Assembly: GCF_029637705.1 (NCBI RefSeq)
Contig: NZ_CP121252.1
Location: 186,001 to 250,000 of the forward strand
From: Citricoccus muralis
GTDB lineage: Bacteria > Actinomycetota > Actinomycetes > Actinomycetales > Micrococcaceae
Reading direction: 5' to 3'
Length of the DNA: 64,000 bases
Part shown: positions 1-8,038 of the stretch, in pieces
Layout: every line of letters begins with the position of its first letter
Position numbering within the stretch: the first letter of the stretch is position 1
The notes under the pieces: generated by a model
The model's database searches: none
What the model was told of the DNA's origin: nothing
Seen by the model: only the letters and a program-made list of their open reading frames with translations
Made by a program: the position numbers and the translations under genes

Positions 1-66
1 ACCGCCGCCTGTGATGACGACGGCGTGGCCCGCGCCATCGAGCACCTGCTCACCCTGCCCACCTGA
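1..66 (+). CDS. C-terminal 21 residues of a probable HAD-family (Cof-type) hydrolase, truncated by the window edge
   Basis: The first bases read open in frame 1 and end at a TGA at 64-66. The tail contains DDDGVARAIEHLL. Cof-type HAD phosphatases often end with a similar D-D-G-V-A-x-x-I-E segment, and the HAD gene at 62810 also has a D-D-G-A-A-L tail. The catalytic part lies outside the window, so the family call rests on one short motif. The gene ends 34 bases before the next start on the same strand, which suggests co-transcription. Confidence 0.4.
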   Translation, partial: TAACDDDGVARAIEHLLTLPT

Positions 67-100
67 GTCACCCACCTGAGTCATGAAAGGCCGGACGCCG

Positions 101-943
101 ATGCCCCGCTACCTCACCGACTCGCTGCCCGGCCGTCACGGCTGGCCCATCGCCCTGGCCCACCGTGGCGCCGACCCGGACCGGGAGAACACCCTCGCCG
201 CCTTCAGTGCAGCGGTCGACCGTGGCTTCGGGTACCTCGAGCTCGACGTGCGCACCACTGCTGACGGCGTGCCCGTGGTCTTCCACGACGAGACCCTGGA
301 GCGCATCACCACCGGTGCCGGGCCGCTGGCCGAGCGCACGTGGGACGAGCTCGCCCAGTTCCGGGTGGTGGGGGAGCATCCGGACGGCAGTCCGGGTGAA
401 CCGCTGCTGCTGTTCGAGGACCTGCTCTCCGCGTTCCCGCACATTCACCTCAACGTGGATCTGAAAGACGCCGCCTCCGCGGAGGCAGTGGCCACCGTCG
501 TCCACCGGCACGATGCGTGGGCGCGGGTATTAGTGGCCTCGTTCGTTGATGCCCATCGCATCGCCTACCGCGATCACGCTCGCCGGCTCACCGGCCGCGA
601 TGATCTGCCCATAGCCCATTCCGGGGGCACTCGCGCCGTGGCCACACTGGTGTTCACTCACAGGTTCCCGCTGCCCGTGTTCCGCAAGGTCGTCGAGCGG
701 CTCCGGCGTGACGTCGATCTGCATGCGGTGCAGGTGCCCGTGCGGTCCGGGCCGATTCCGGTGGTCACCGCCCGATTCGTGGAGCGTTGCCACCAGGTGG
801 GTCTGGCCGTGCATGTCTGGGTGGTGGACGATCCGGCCGAGATGGAGCGGCTGCTGGCGCTCGGCGTCGATGGGCTCGTCACCGACAACGGTGCGGGGCT
901 GGCCGAGGTCATGGCCGCACGCGGCCACTGGCCCCAGCGGTAG
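101..943 (+). CDS. glycerophosphodiester phosphodiesterase family protein
   Basis: The protein (280 residues from this start) has GDPD TIM-barrel hallmarks near its N-terminus: AHRG followed by ENT, then ELDV and FHDETLER. These supply the catalytic histidines and metal-binding acids that hydrolyse glycerophosphodiesters to an alcohol and glycerol-3-phosphate. The barrel closes with HVWVVDD and GVDGLVTDN, typical of the family C-terminus. An in-frame ATG at 83 would add six residues, but the ATG at 101 is preceded by AAAGG at a workable distance, so it is preferred. No signal peptide is seen, so a cytoplasmic role in phospholipid headgroup or glycerol-phosphate turnover is likely. Confidence 0.85.
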   Translation: MPRYLTDSLPGRHGWPIALAHRGADPDRENTLAAFSAAVDRGFGYLELDVRTTADGVPVVFHDETLERITTGAGPLAERTWDELAQFRVVGEHPDGSPGEPLLLFEDLLSAFPHIHLNVDLKDAASAEAVATVVHRHDAWARVLVASFVDAHRIAYRDHARRLTGRDDLPIAHSGGTRAVATLVFTHRFPLPVFRKVVERLRRDVDLHAVQVPVRSGPIPVVTARFVERCHQVGLAVHVWVVDDPAEMERLLALGVDGLVTDNGAGLAEVMAARGHWPQR

Positions 944-947
944 CGGG

Positions 948-1652
948 TCAGTCAGCGGGTCGGTCGCGCGTGAGCTCGAAGATAGCGAGCTCGACCTGAG
1001 CGCGGGTGCGGTTGTGGTCCCCACCCCAGCTATCTAGTAATTCGAGGTACGTGCGGTAGTCCGGCGTAGATCGAATCTTCTTGCCGATTGTCACTTCACC
1101 CGAGGTCTGTTCGAAGATCCAATCGCTGACGCGCTTGTCGAGAATCGGAGCAACATCCGGTCCATCAATGGAACTTGTCATAGAAGCGAAGGATAGCCAC
1201 TTGGTGAAGAAGGCCCCACCAAGATGTTTTACTCGACCGTCGTTGCTCATGTAGCTATACGCAGCAACGTGGTCCGGTTGGCGAACGATGTCAGCGGCAT
1301 TTCTGAGCTTCTCGGCAACAGCGGGATTAATCGATGCCTGGGAGTTCGCGCTTGTTCCGACACCGGTCAAAATGGATCGTGCCCGGAATGGGCCGTAGCC
1401 GCCCGGGCCGCCCCAAATGAGTACGGGAATGAAGGCTGCAAGGACCTGCTCCTGCGCGAGCTTTTCCTGAACCACTTTTCGAACTACTTCGCGGTCGAGC
1501 TTGTCTGGGAAATCGTTGAGGGTCGCGACAACTTCCGGAGCGTCGCTGACGATCTTGAGCCAGGGTTCCTTCTTCCAACCGAATGCTCGCTGTGGCTGGA
1601 TCTCTTCGCTGAGGCGCTGAGCCAGAATCTTCGGAATCGACGGGTTAGTCAT
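948..1652 (-). CDS. OGG-fold (8-oxoguanine glycosylase-like) protein, function uncertain
   Basis: This 234-residue protein lacks a signal peptide or membrane segment. The central stretch LGGAFFTKWLSF followed by APILDKRV resembles the helix-hairpin-helix region of small bacterial OGG-fold proteins, in which a T-K-x-L-x-F helix precedes an I-L-D motif. WGGPGGYGPFRAR in the middle also suits that group. The start at 1652 is chosen because AGGAG lies six bases upstream; a longer frame to 1694 has no ribosome site. It is convergent with the phosphodiesterase gene (4-base gap). Base-excision repair or a nucleic-acid defence role is possible. The call is from motif memory, not an alignment. Confidence 0.5.
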   Translation of the reverse strand: MTNPSIPKILAQRLSEEIQPQRAFGWKKEPWLKIVSDAPEVVATLNDFPDKLDREVVRKVVQEKLAQEQVLAAFIPVLIWGGPGGYGPFRARSILTGVGTSANSQASINPAVAEKLRNAADIVRQPDHVAAYSYMSNDGRVKHLGGAFFTKWLSFASMTSSIDGPDVAPILDKRVSDWIFEQTSGEVTIGKKIRSTPDYRTYLELLDSWGGDHNRTRAQVELAIFELTRDRPAD

Positions 1653-1789
1653 GCGGTACTCCTGCATTCTGTGGGGCGTGCCCAGACCGAGCAAACACCG
1701 TTCAACTGCTTGCTATCTCCAAAGGATACGTATCTGCTGTCGGCCTGTGTAAGGTCCGGGCCGCAGGGAGTTTCGGTAAGTCAGCCAGC

Positions 1790-1918
1790 CTACTGATCTT
1801 GTCCACTATTGCTCGATTGGTACGCGCGGACTTCGGCCAGTATCCGCTCCTTGTTCGCTCTGACCTGTTCGCGGTCGACCGGGCGACGTGCGAGGTATTC
1901 TTCAAGATCCATGGGCAT
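1790..1918 (-). pseudogene. truncated XRE/HigA-type antitoxin N-terminus
   Basis: Forty-two codons start MPMDLEEYLARRPVD and continue to LAEVRAYQ before stopping. HigA-like XRE antitoxins commonly begin with M-x-L-x-x-Y-L-x-x-R-P-V-D and run through L-A-E-V-R-A-Y into the DNA-binding helix-turn-helix. Here the frame ends exactly where that domain should begin, so the DNA-binding half is missing. AGGAG lies ten bases upstream of the ATG, so the start looks authentic. I found no toxin or helix-turn-helix coding in any frame of the surrounding 1653-2137, which otherwise holds no supportable gene. Best read as the remnant of a toxin-antitoxin locus. Confidence 0.5.
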
Positions 1919-2137
1919 CGAAATCAAGCTCCTGGGGACTCGAACTACCCACGTACTCCGGGTAGGGGAGGTCACTTCTGTGGTGAGGACTTTCGGGCGT
2001 CCTTCAACGATTCAGTATGGGCATCAGCACTCACGTCAAACAGGCCATCTTCGAAAGCCTGTCGAGTTATCTCATCCAGATTCCGATGACGATCTGAGCT
2101 TTCTCGCCCGGGCTGATCAGTCACCACTGTCAGAGCC

Positions 2138-3163
2138 TCAGTAAGCGGCGGGCTCGTAGCCCACCAGGTCATCCTCTGCGAAGCGGGTGCGCACGTTCTC
2201 GAGCTCGTCCCAATCCACGTAGACGACAGACTGACCGCCGCCTTCGCGGCCCGTGCCGTTGGTCGGCAGGGTGAAGCTGGAGATGTCCGAGGCGCGGGTG
2301 GAAGACATGGAGGAGCCCAGCTGGATCATCTTGGTCAGGCCCAGCTCATGGTCCAGAGCCACGTACGGGGTGGTGGCACCGATCAGATCCGAGAGCTTGC
2401 CCGGGTTGGTCAGGGTTTCACGCGAGAGTACCTGGCCGGCCACGGACTGCAAGAACAGCTGCTGGTTGGCCACACGCGTGTAGTCGCCATCCGAGAAGGA
2501 CTTGCGCTCGCGGACGAAGGCCAAAGCCTCATCACCATTCAGCGTGATCTCGCCGGCTTCGAAGGGGATGTTCACCGGGGAGGATGCTGTGAAGGCGCGC
2601 GGATTGTTCACGGTGACCCCGCCCAAAGCGTCGGTGATGTTCTTGAAACCGTTGAAGTCCGCCACGGCCACGTGGTCGATGCGCTGGTCGATGAGCCCCT
2701 CCACGGTCTGCACCATCAACGGAACGCCGCCGTAGGCCATGGCGGCATTGACCTTCGCGTTGCCGTGACCGGGGATCTCCACCCACGAGTCACGCATGAT
2801 CGACATGATCTGCACAGATTCGCGGTCGGAAGGAATATGCGCCACCATAATCGTGTCGGCGCGGCTGCCCAGGTCAGACAGCAGAGACGTGGAGGTGTCC
2901 GCACGGGTATCGGAACCCAACAGCAGGATGTTCAGCGGGGCGTCCTCGCCATCCGGAGGCTCGACTGCGGCGGGGCGAAGGGACTCATCTGGGAAGGCGT
3001 TGTCAATGGTCTCGATATCGCTGAGTCGACCGAAGAGGCTCCACGCGATGAACACGATGGCACCGATGAACAGCACCAGCGCGATGAGAATAGCTATCAA
3101 GCCCTTGCGGCTCTTCTTCCGCGGGCGATCACGGTGGGGAGTGTCCATTAGCGCGTCGGTCAT
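2138..3163 (-). CDS. LCP (LytR-CpsA-Psr) family glycopolymer--peptidoglycan ligase
   Basis: The 341-residue protein has a basic N-terminus (residues 1-20), one transmembrane helix (about 21-45) and an extracellular LCP domain. The domain shows LLLGSDTRA, RADTIMVAHI, IMRDSWVEIPGHGNAKVNAA, then FVRERKSFSDGDYTRVANQQ, which carry the conserved Asp and Arg residues that bind the polyprenyl-pyrophosphate donor. LCP enzymes transfer undecaprenyl-linked wall polymers to peptidoglycan muramic acid. The gene reads away from the glycosyltransferase cluster that begins 225 bases away, which fits attachment of that cluster's polymer. AAGGGG directly precedes the ATG. Confidence 0.93.
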   Translation of the reverse strand: MTDALMDTPHRDRPRKKSRKGLIAILIALVLFIGAIVFIAWSLFGRLSDIETIDNAFPDESLRPAAVEPPDGEDAPLNILLLGSDTRADTSTSLLSDLGSRADTIMVAHIPSDRESVQIMSIMRDSWVEIPGHGNAKVNAAMAYGGVPLMVQTVEGLIDQRIDHVAVADFNGFKNITDALGGVTVNNPRAFTASSPVNIPFEAGEITLNGDEALAFVRERKSFSDGDYTRVANQQLFLQSVAGQVLSRETLTNPGKLSDLIGATTPYVALDHELGLTKMIQLGSSMSSTRASDISSFTLPTNGTGREGGGQSVVYVDWDELENVRTRFAEDDLVGYEPAAY

Positions 3164-3189
3164 GCCCCTTAGTATCGCATAGGCGCGCG

Positions 3190-3318
3190 TTACGCCCGGG
3201 TCATGAGGTGCTTGACGGGGGTGAAGCCATCGACGAGATATTCCACTTTGTCCGCTGTGAGGTAACCCTTCTGCGATAGACTCGCCGATGAATCGACGTA
3301 ATACGACCGAATCGGCAT
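3190..3318 (-). CDS. hypothetical 42-residue protein upstream of the LCP gene
   Basis: An ATG at 3318 opens 42 codons ending at a TAA at 3190-3192. The product includes SLSQKGYLTADKVEYL and FTPVKHLMTRA, which read like real protein rather than a shadow frame. The stop lies 26 bases before the LCP start on the same strand. The ribosome site is weak, and the frame stays open for 13 codons upstream of the ATG, so it may instead be the 3' end of a decayed gene. No family is recognised. Confidence 0.3.
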   Translation of the reverse strand: MPIRSYYVDSSASLSQKGYLTADKVEYLVDGFTPVKHLMTRA

Positions 3319-3387
3319 GCGAGCACCAGCCGATTCTTCGCTAAGTCGATGTACGTATTAGACGAACTACGAGGGGCTCCCAGGACC

Positions 3388-5313
3388 ATGCCGACTCCGC
3401 TCAAGCGCCTTCGAAAAGGCCTTTGGCACTGGCGCCAGGGCGGTTACTCTCAGTATCGAGAGTGGCGGCGGCGGAGCAAGTACCACATCCCGGGCTATGG
3501 CACTCAGCAGCCCGCCGTGGGGGCCTCCCCACAGCGCATTGAAGAGTACTATCCGGCGGTCTCCCCGCTGCAACGGCCGAAATCTTTCCCTGGGTTACGT
3601 GTGGGAGTCATTCTTGACGAATTCTCGCTGGCCGCCTGGGGGCCCGAGTTCGAGATGGTGGTGCTCACTCCGCAGCGGTGGCGTGAAGAACTGGTTCGCG
3701 AGCCCATTGATCTGCTTTTCGTTGAGTCAGCTTGGGCCGGCAATGGTGGCGCCTGGCAGTACCACCTCACCGGCACGTCCGCTCCGCGCCACGCTGTGCT
3801 CGAGCTGGTCAACTACTGCAAGGCCATGGAAGTGCCGACGGTGTTCTGGAATAAGGAAGACCCGCCGCACTTCGAGGACTTCCTGCCGACCGCAAAGCTC
3901 TTCGACGTGGTCTTCACCTCAGATTCTAATCTGATCCCGAAGTACAAAGAACTCCTCGACCACGACCGAGTGGATTCGCTGAGTTTCGCCGCCCAGCCCT
4001 CCATTCACAACCCCGTGCGTATCAAGGGCCTGCACAAGCAGAACGACATGGCCTTCGCGGGCATGTATTTCTCCCACAAGTACGAGAAACGCCGCGAACA
4101 GATGCACATGCTGCTGGGTGCGGCGGTGCGCGTCTTTGAGCGCGGGGTCTACTCCTTCGACATTTTCTCCCGCCATCACGGCGGTGATGAGAAGTATCAG
4201 TTCCCTCAGCCGTTCAAGAAGCACGTGGTCGGCTCATTGCCGTACGAGAAGATGCTCGCGGCCTACCGCGCGTACAAAGTCTTTTTGAACGTCAACTCGG
4301 TGACGGACAGCCCCTCCATGTGTGCGCGACGTGTCTTCGAAATCGTCGCCTCAGGTACCCCCGTGGTGTCCACGGAATCTGCTGCGATCCCGAAGTTCTT
4401 CCGGAACAATGAAGTGCCGGTGGTGCGCGATGAAGCTTCCGCTGCCTACACCTTGCGGGCCATGCTCAACTCCTCGCAGTTGCGGGACCGCACCGTGCAC
4501 CGTGCGCAGCGTCGCATCTGGGAACAGCACACGTATGCGCACCGCACGGCGAAAATTCTGAAGTCCGCCGGCCTCCGCGTGGAGTCTCCCTTCCTGGCTG
4601 ACCCCAGCGTCAGTGCCATTGTTTCGACCAACCGCCCGCAATTCCTTTTCCAAGCTATTGACTCGGTGGCCGCGCAGAAGAAGGACAACCTCGAGCTGGT
4701 GTTGCTCACCCATGGCTTCGACGCGCAGAAAACTGAGCTGGAAGCCTACGCCCGTGACCACGGGATCGAGAACTTCACCCTGTTGCACGCCCACAAGAAC
4801 GATTCCCTGGGTGTTTGCCTGAATCGCCTGGTCAAGGCCGCTGACGGCGATGTCATCGCCAAATTCGATGATGATGATTTCTATGCCAGCCATTACCTCT
4901 CTGACAGCATCAACGCCCTGAAATACTCTGGTGCTGATCTTGTGGGAAAGCTGGCGGTCTACATGTACTCCCAGACCGATGACGCCATCGTGCTGCGCAA
5001 TCCCGGTCAGGAGAACATGTTCACCAACTTCATCGCGGGAGCCACCTTCGTGGGCAAGAGCGATCTGTTCCGAAAGGTTCCGTTCTCCCCTGTGCGCCGC
5101 GGCGAGGACACGCGCTTCCTGAAGTCTGCCGAAGAACGCGGAGCCCGAATTTACGCCGCTGACCGCTTCAACTTCATGCAGATGCGCGGCAGCCACAGCC
5201 ATACCTGGGACGTGGACGACGTTGAGCTCTATGCCAACGGCGTCATCGAATCGTACGGGATGAATGCCCGGCACGTGGTTGTTGATGGAGACAATTCGAA
5301 GGAATCAAAGTGA
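3388..5313 (+). CDS. dual-domain glycosyltransferase (GT-B-like N-terminus plus GT2 C-terminus)
   Basis: The 641-residue protein begins with a basic segment. Residues about 70-390 resemble CgeB/DUF3880-type GT-B transferases: VGVILDEFS, FVESAWAGNGGAW, PTVFWNKEDPPHFEDF, VFTSDSNLIPKYKELL and the donor-side CARRVFEIVASGTPVV. Residues from about 405 form a GT2 (GT-A) domain with VSAIVSTNRP, then the metal-binding run KFDDDDFY at about residue 491. It probably adds two sugars to a surface polymer at the cytoplasmic membrane face. An upstream ATG at 3349 is in frame, but GAGGGG precedes the ATG at 3388. The stop overlaps the wecC start, so the two are translationally coupled. Confidence 0.88.
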   Translation: MPTPLKRLRKGLWHWRQGGYSQYREWRRRSKYHIPGYGTQQPAVGASPQRIEEYYPAVSPLQRPKSFPGLRVGVILDEFSLAAWGPEFEMVVLTPQRWREELVREPIDLLFVESAWAGNGGAWQYHLTGTSAPRHAVLELVNYCKAMEVPTVFWNKEDPPHFEDFLPTAKLFDVVFTSDSNLIPKYKELLDHDRVDSLSFAAQPSIHNPVRIKGLHKQNDMAFAGMYFSHKYEKRREQMHMLLGAAVRVFERGVYSFDIFSRHHGGDEKYQFPQPFKKHVVGSLPYEKMLAAYRAYKVFLNVNSVTDSPSMCARRVFEIVASGTPVVSTESAAIPKFFRNNEVPVVRDEASAAYTLRAMLNSSQLRDRTVHRAQRRIWEQHTYAHRTAKILKSAGLRVESPFLADPSVSAIVSTNRPQFLFQAIDSVAAQKKDNLELVLLTHGFDAQKTELEAYARDHGIENFTLLHAHKNDSLGVCLNRLVKAADGDVIAKFDDDDFYASHYLSDSINALKYSGADLVGKLAVYMYSQTDDAIVLRNPGQENMFTNFIAGATFVGKSDLFRKVPFSPVRRGEDTRFLKSAEERGARIYAADRFNFMQMRGSHSHTWDVDDVELYANGVIESYGMNARHVVVDGDNSKESK

Positions 5314-6572
5314 CCCCCAAGACTCAAGATCTGCCTTTTGCCACGGTAAGCGTGATTGGACTCGGATACATCGGTCTTCCGACCGCCGCATTCATTGCTT
5401 CGACCGGTGCCCGCGTTATCGGTGTGGACGTTAACGAGCGCTTCGTCGAGACCATTAATCGTGGCGAAGTGCCCTTCGTTGAGCCAGGCTTCTCTGCCAT
5501 GCTTGAAGGCGTTGTCGCTAACGGGTCTTTGTCCGCTCAGACGACCACCCCCGAAGCAGATGCGTACATCGTGGCTGTGCCGACTCCTTTCAAGGACAAC
5601 CACGAGGTGGACGATAAGTTCATCCGTGCCGCATCAGAGAATCTTGCCCCGCAGCTGCGCGGTGGCGAGCTGATCATCCTCGAGTCGACGTCTCCGCCGC
5701 GCATGACCGAGCGCATGGCCCAGTTCATCCTGAACGCACGACCCGACCTGACCTTGGACGAGGGCAAGGAAAACAGCATTTACGTGGCACATTGCCCCGA
5801 ACGCGTTCTTCCCGGGCGCATCATGATCGAGATGCGGGACAACGACCGCGTCATCGGCGGCGTGACGCCCAAAGCCGCCGAAATGGCCAAGGACCTGTAC
5901 GCGACCTTCTGCGATGGCGAGCTGCTCCTAACCGACGCCACCACCGCCGAAATGGCGAAGCTGACCGAGAATGCCTTCCGGGATGTCAACATTGCGTTCG
6001 CCAACGAGCTATCCATCATTTCGGACCGTCTGGGCATCGACGTGTGGGAGCTCATCGAGCTGGCGAACCATCACCCGCGAGTCAACATTCTGAAGCCTGG
6101 ACCGGGTGTGGGCGGTCACTGCATTGCGGTGGACCCGTGGTTCATCGTCTCGTCCGCGCCGGAAGAGTCGCCGCTGATCCAGCAGGCTCGGGCAACCAAC
6201 GACGGCAAACCCGAATATGTGTTGTCGAAGGTCAAGGAAGCGGCCGCTGGGCGCGATAACCTGACGATCGCTGCACTGGGTGTGGCCTTCAAAGCTGACA
6301 TTGACGATCTGCGCGAATCGCCGTCCCTTGATATCGTCGAACGCCTGGCAACGGAGATGTCCGACGCGCGAATTCACGTGGTGGAGCCCAACGTGGACGA
6401 GCTGCCGAAGAGCCTGACGGGTTATGAGAATGTCCAGCTCGCCCCTTTGGACCAGGCAGCGAAAGATGCAGACATTGTCTTGCTGTTGGTCGATCACCAC
6501 CAGTTCACGGAAATCGACCCTGCAACGCTGGGTGACGCCACAGTGATTGACACACGGGGCATCTGGCGCTGA
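5310..6572 (+). CDS. wecC: UDP-N-acetyl-D-mannosamine dehydrogenase
   Basis: It oxidises UDP-ManNAc to UDP-ManNAcA with two NAD+. The 420-residue length equals that of Escherichia coli WecC. The N-terminal Rossmann motif is VIGLGYIGLP, ESTSPPRMTE follows, and the catalytic cysteine is Cys271 in GVGGHCIAVDPWF. The C-terminal UDP-binding domain has GVAFKADIDDLRESP. The GTG start overlaps the preceding TGA, with AAGGA six bases upstream. The UDP-GlcNAc 2-epimerase that makes UDP-ManNAc is not in this window. ManNAcA is a component of Micrococcus luteus teichuronic acid, which supports a similar wall polymer here. Confidence 0.93.
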   Translation: MTPKTQDLPFATVSVIGLGYIGLPTAAFIASTGARVIGVDVNERFVETINRGEVPFVEPGFSAMLEGVVANGSLSAQTTTPEADAYIVAVPTPFKDNHEVDDKFIRAASENLAPQLRGGELIILESTSPPRMTERMAQFILNARPDLTLDEGKENSIYVAHCPERVLPGRIMIEMRDNDRVIGGVTPKAAEMAKDLYATFCDGELLLTDATTAEMAKLTENAFRDVNIAFANELSIISDRLGIDVWELIELANHHPRVNILKPGPGVGGHCIAVDPWFIVSSAPEESPLIQQARATNDGKPEYVLSKVKEAAAGRDNLTIAALGVAFKADIDDLRESPSLDIVERLATEMSDARIHVVEPNVDELPKSLTGYENVQLAPLDQAAKDADIVLLLVDHHQFTEIDPATLGDATVIDTRGIWR

Positions 6573-6625
6573 CACGCATTGGTGCTTGAGTCCTGTCCGC
6601 CCCGGAACAGAGTCGAGGAACGAGT

Positions 6626-7468
6626 TTGACAAGTTTGCTCACACGTTGGCGGAACCGTCCGCATCGTTCGGAATCATCACCAGGGGACCAGGGGTCCGCA
6701 GTGGTCCCGGATCAGGTCGAACTGACCCGTCAGGAAGCCCTGGACGAAGCCGCCCATCTGTGGGACTCCGGGCGCCGGTTGTCCTCGCTGGAACTGCTTC
6801 GTAGCACCCGTGCCACCCTCGGCAATGATGCCGAAATTCTCTGCGAATATGGGGCTCAGGCGTTTCTGCAGGGCCACGTGTGGGCGGCCCGGGAAGCGCT
6901 TCACGATGCCGTGGATGCCGATCCCGCTCACCTCGATGTCCTTGAGCTGTTCCAAGACATCAACCGTGACCTGCCCTCAGCGAAGGGGGTAGCCACCCAG
7001 CCGCTGATGGCCCTGGCAGAGTCTCTGCCTCTGGGTGCCGGACGCGATGCCGAGGCGGCGGCCTTCCTTGTACCCAGCGTGTCTTTGGTCGACGCCGTGA
7101 ACCGAGGCATCCGCACTCTTAAACGCAGTGAGGACCCGGTGGCCCGGCAGATCAGCCTGTTAGCAACTACCCCTGCCGAAGGGTGGGACGACCTCGCACG
7201 GGACGTGCCACCGCAGAACGCCGTGCGTGCCCGCCTGTTGGTGGATCTCGCGTTGGGCAACATGGACGCCGCTGCGATTGCTCTGGAGGAGATCGACGAC
7301 GCCTCGGTCCCTCGTCGCTCGGTGCGCCAGGCCATCCGCCAAGCCCAGCGGCTCGGCAACGACGAGCTGTCACGGGAACTGTCGGTCCACTATCGTCGCT
7401 CCGAGGCCCACGCCGTACCGCTCTCTACCGCTGTGCGTGACGCCCTGGATTTCAACCTCGACCGCTGA
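6626..7468 (+). CDS. TPR-like helical protein of unknown function in the glycopolymer cluster
   Basis: The 280-residue protein starts at a TTG preceded by GAGGAA. It is almost wholly alpha-helical by composition, with helix pairs of TPR character (EALDEAAHLWDSGRRLSSLELL, then AEILCEYGAQAFLQGHVWAAREALHDAVDADP). No catalytic motif, signal peptide or membrane span is seen. It lies 53 bases downstream of wecC and precedes a coiled-coil gene, all on one strand, so it probably belongs to the glycosyltransferase operon. A scaffolding role for the synthases is inference. Confidence 0.6.
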   Translation: MTSLLTRWRNRPHRSESSPGDQGSAVVPDQVELTRQEALDEAAHLWDSGRRLSSLELLRSTRATLGNDAEILCEYGAQAFLQGHVWAAREALHDAVDADPAHLDVLELFQDINRDLPSAKGVATQPLMALAESLPLGAGRDAEAAAFLVPSVSLVDAVNRGIRTLKRSEDPVARQISLLATTPAEGWDDLARDVPPQNAVRARLLVDLALGNMDAAAIALEEIDDASVPRRSVRQAIRQAQRLGNDELSRELSVHYRRSEAHAVPLSTAVRDALDFNLDR

Positions 7469-7600
7469 GCCGAGGGTTCCGCTGTCGACTTCGGGAACGG
7501 GCGCACAGCGGCTGGTATCCTCAGAATTCAAGGGGAATTCACGGTTGTCTATCGGGTTTCTCCCCTCACCATGATTCCCGAATCAGATCTTGGAGTGAGC

Positions 7601-8038
7601 TTGACCGCCGATTCCTCCGTCCATGAGGACACTGCCCCCGCCGAGACTGCTGAAGTTGTCGCAGAACTGACGCGTCGCGTGGACGAGTTGTCCCAAGAAT
7701 TGCTGGACGCCTACCGGCGCGAGGAGATCCTCATCAAGCAGGTGGATGCGCTGCAGACACGCCAGCAGCAGACCACGCAGGAGCCCGTCACCGACGCCGC
7801 ACTGCAGCGGAAGCTGGAAAGCGTCGAAGCACAGAACGCTGATCTGCGATTCGAGCTGTCCTCCGTGCGCGTGGCTGCAGCTGCCGCACACGCGGAACTG
7901 CGCTCCCTGCACCAGGGTACGTCCTCCACCAGCGCCAATTCGAAGAATGATCAATCGTCCCAGTCTGACGTCTCGGCGCTGCGGCGCCGATATCGTCAGT
8001 TGCGGCGCAAAGTAGCACGCGTGGTGCGTCCCTCATGA
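7601..8038 (+). CDS. small coiled-coil protein coupled to the 884-residue glycosyltransferase
   Basis: From the TTG at 7601 the product has 145 residues. An ATG at 7571 is in frame but lacks a ribosome site, while GGAG sits five bases before the TTG. The centre (about 15-100) is heptad-rich: VAELTRRVDELSQELLDAY, then LQRKLESVEAQNADLRFEL. The tail is highly basic (LRRRYRQLRRKVARVVR). The stop overlaps the next start as ATGA, so the two are made together. Its counterpart at 14908 has the same size, coiled-coil nature and overlap with a large glycosyltransferase. A partner or membrane-tethering role is inferred. Confidence 0.65.
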   Translation: MTADSSVHEDTAPAETAEVVAELTRRVDELSQELLDAYRREEILIKQVDALQTRQQQTTQEPVTDAALQRKLESVEAQNADLRFELSSVRVAAAAAHAELRSLHQGTSSTSANSKNDQSSQSDVSALRRRYRQLRRKVARVVRPS

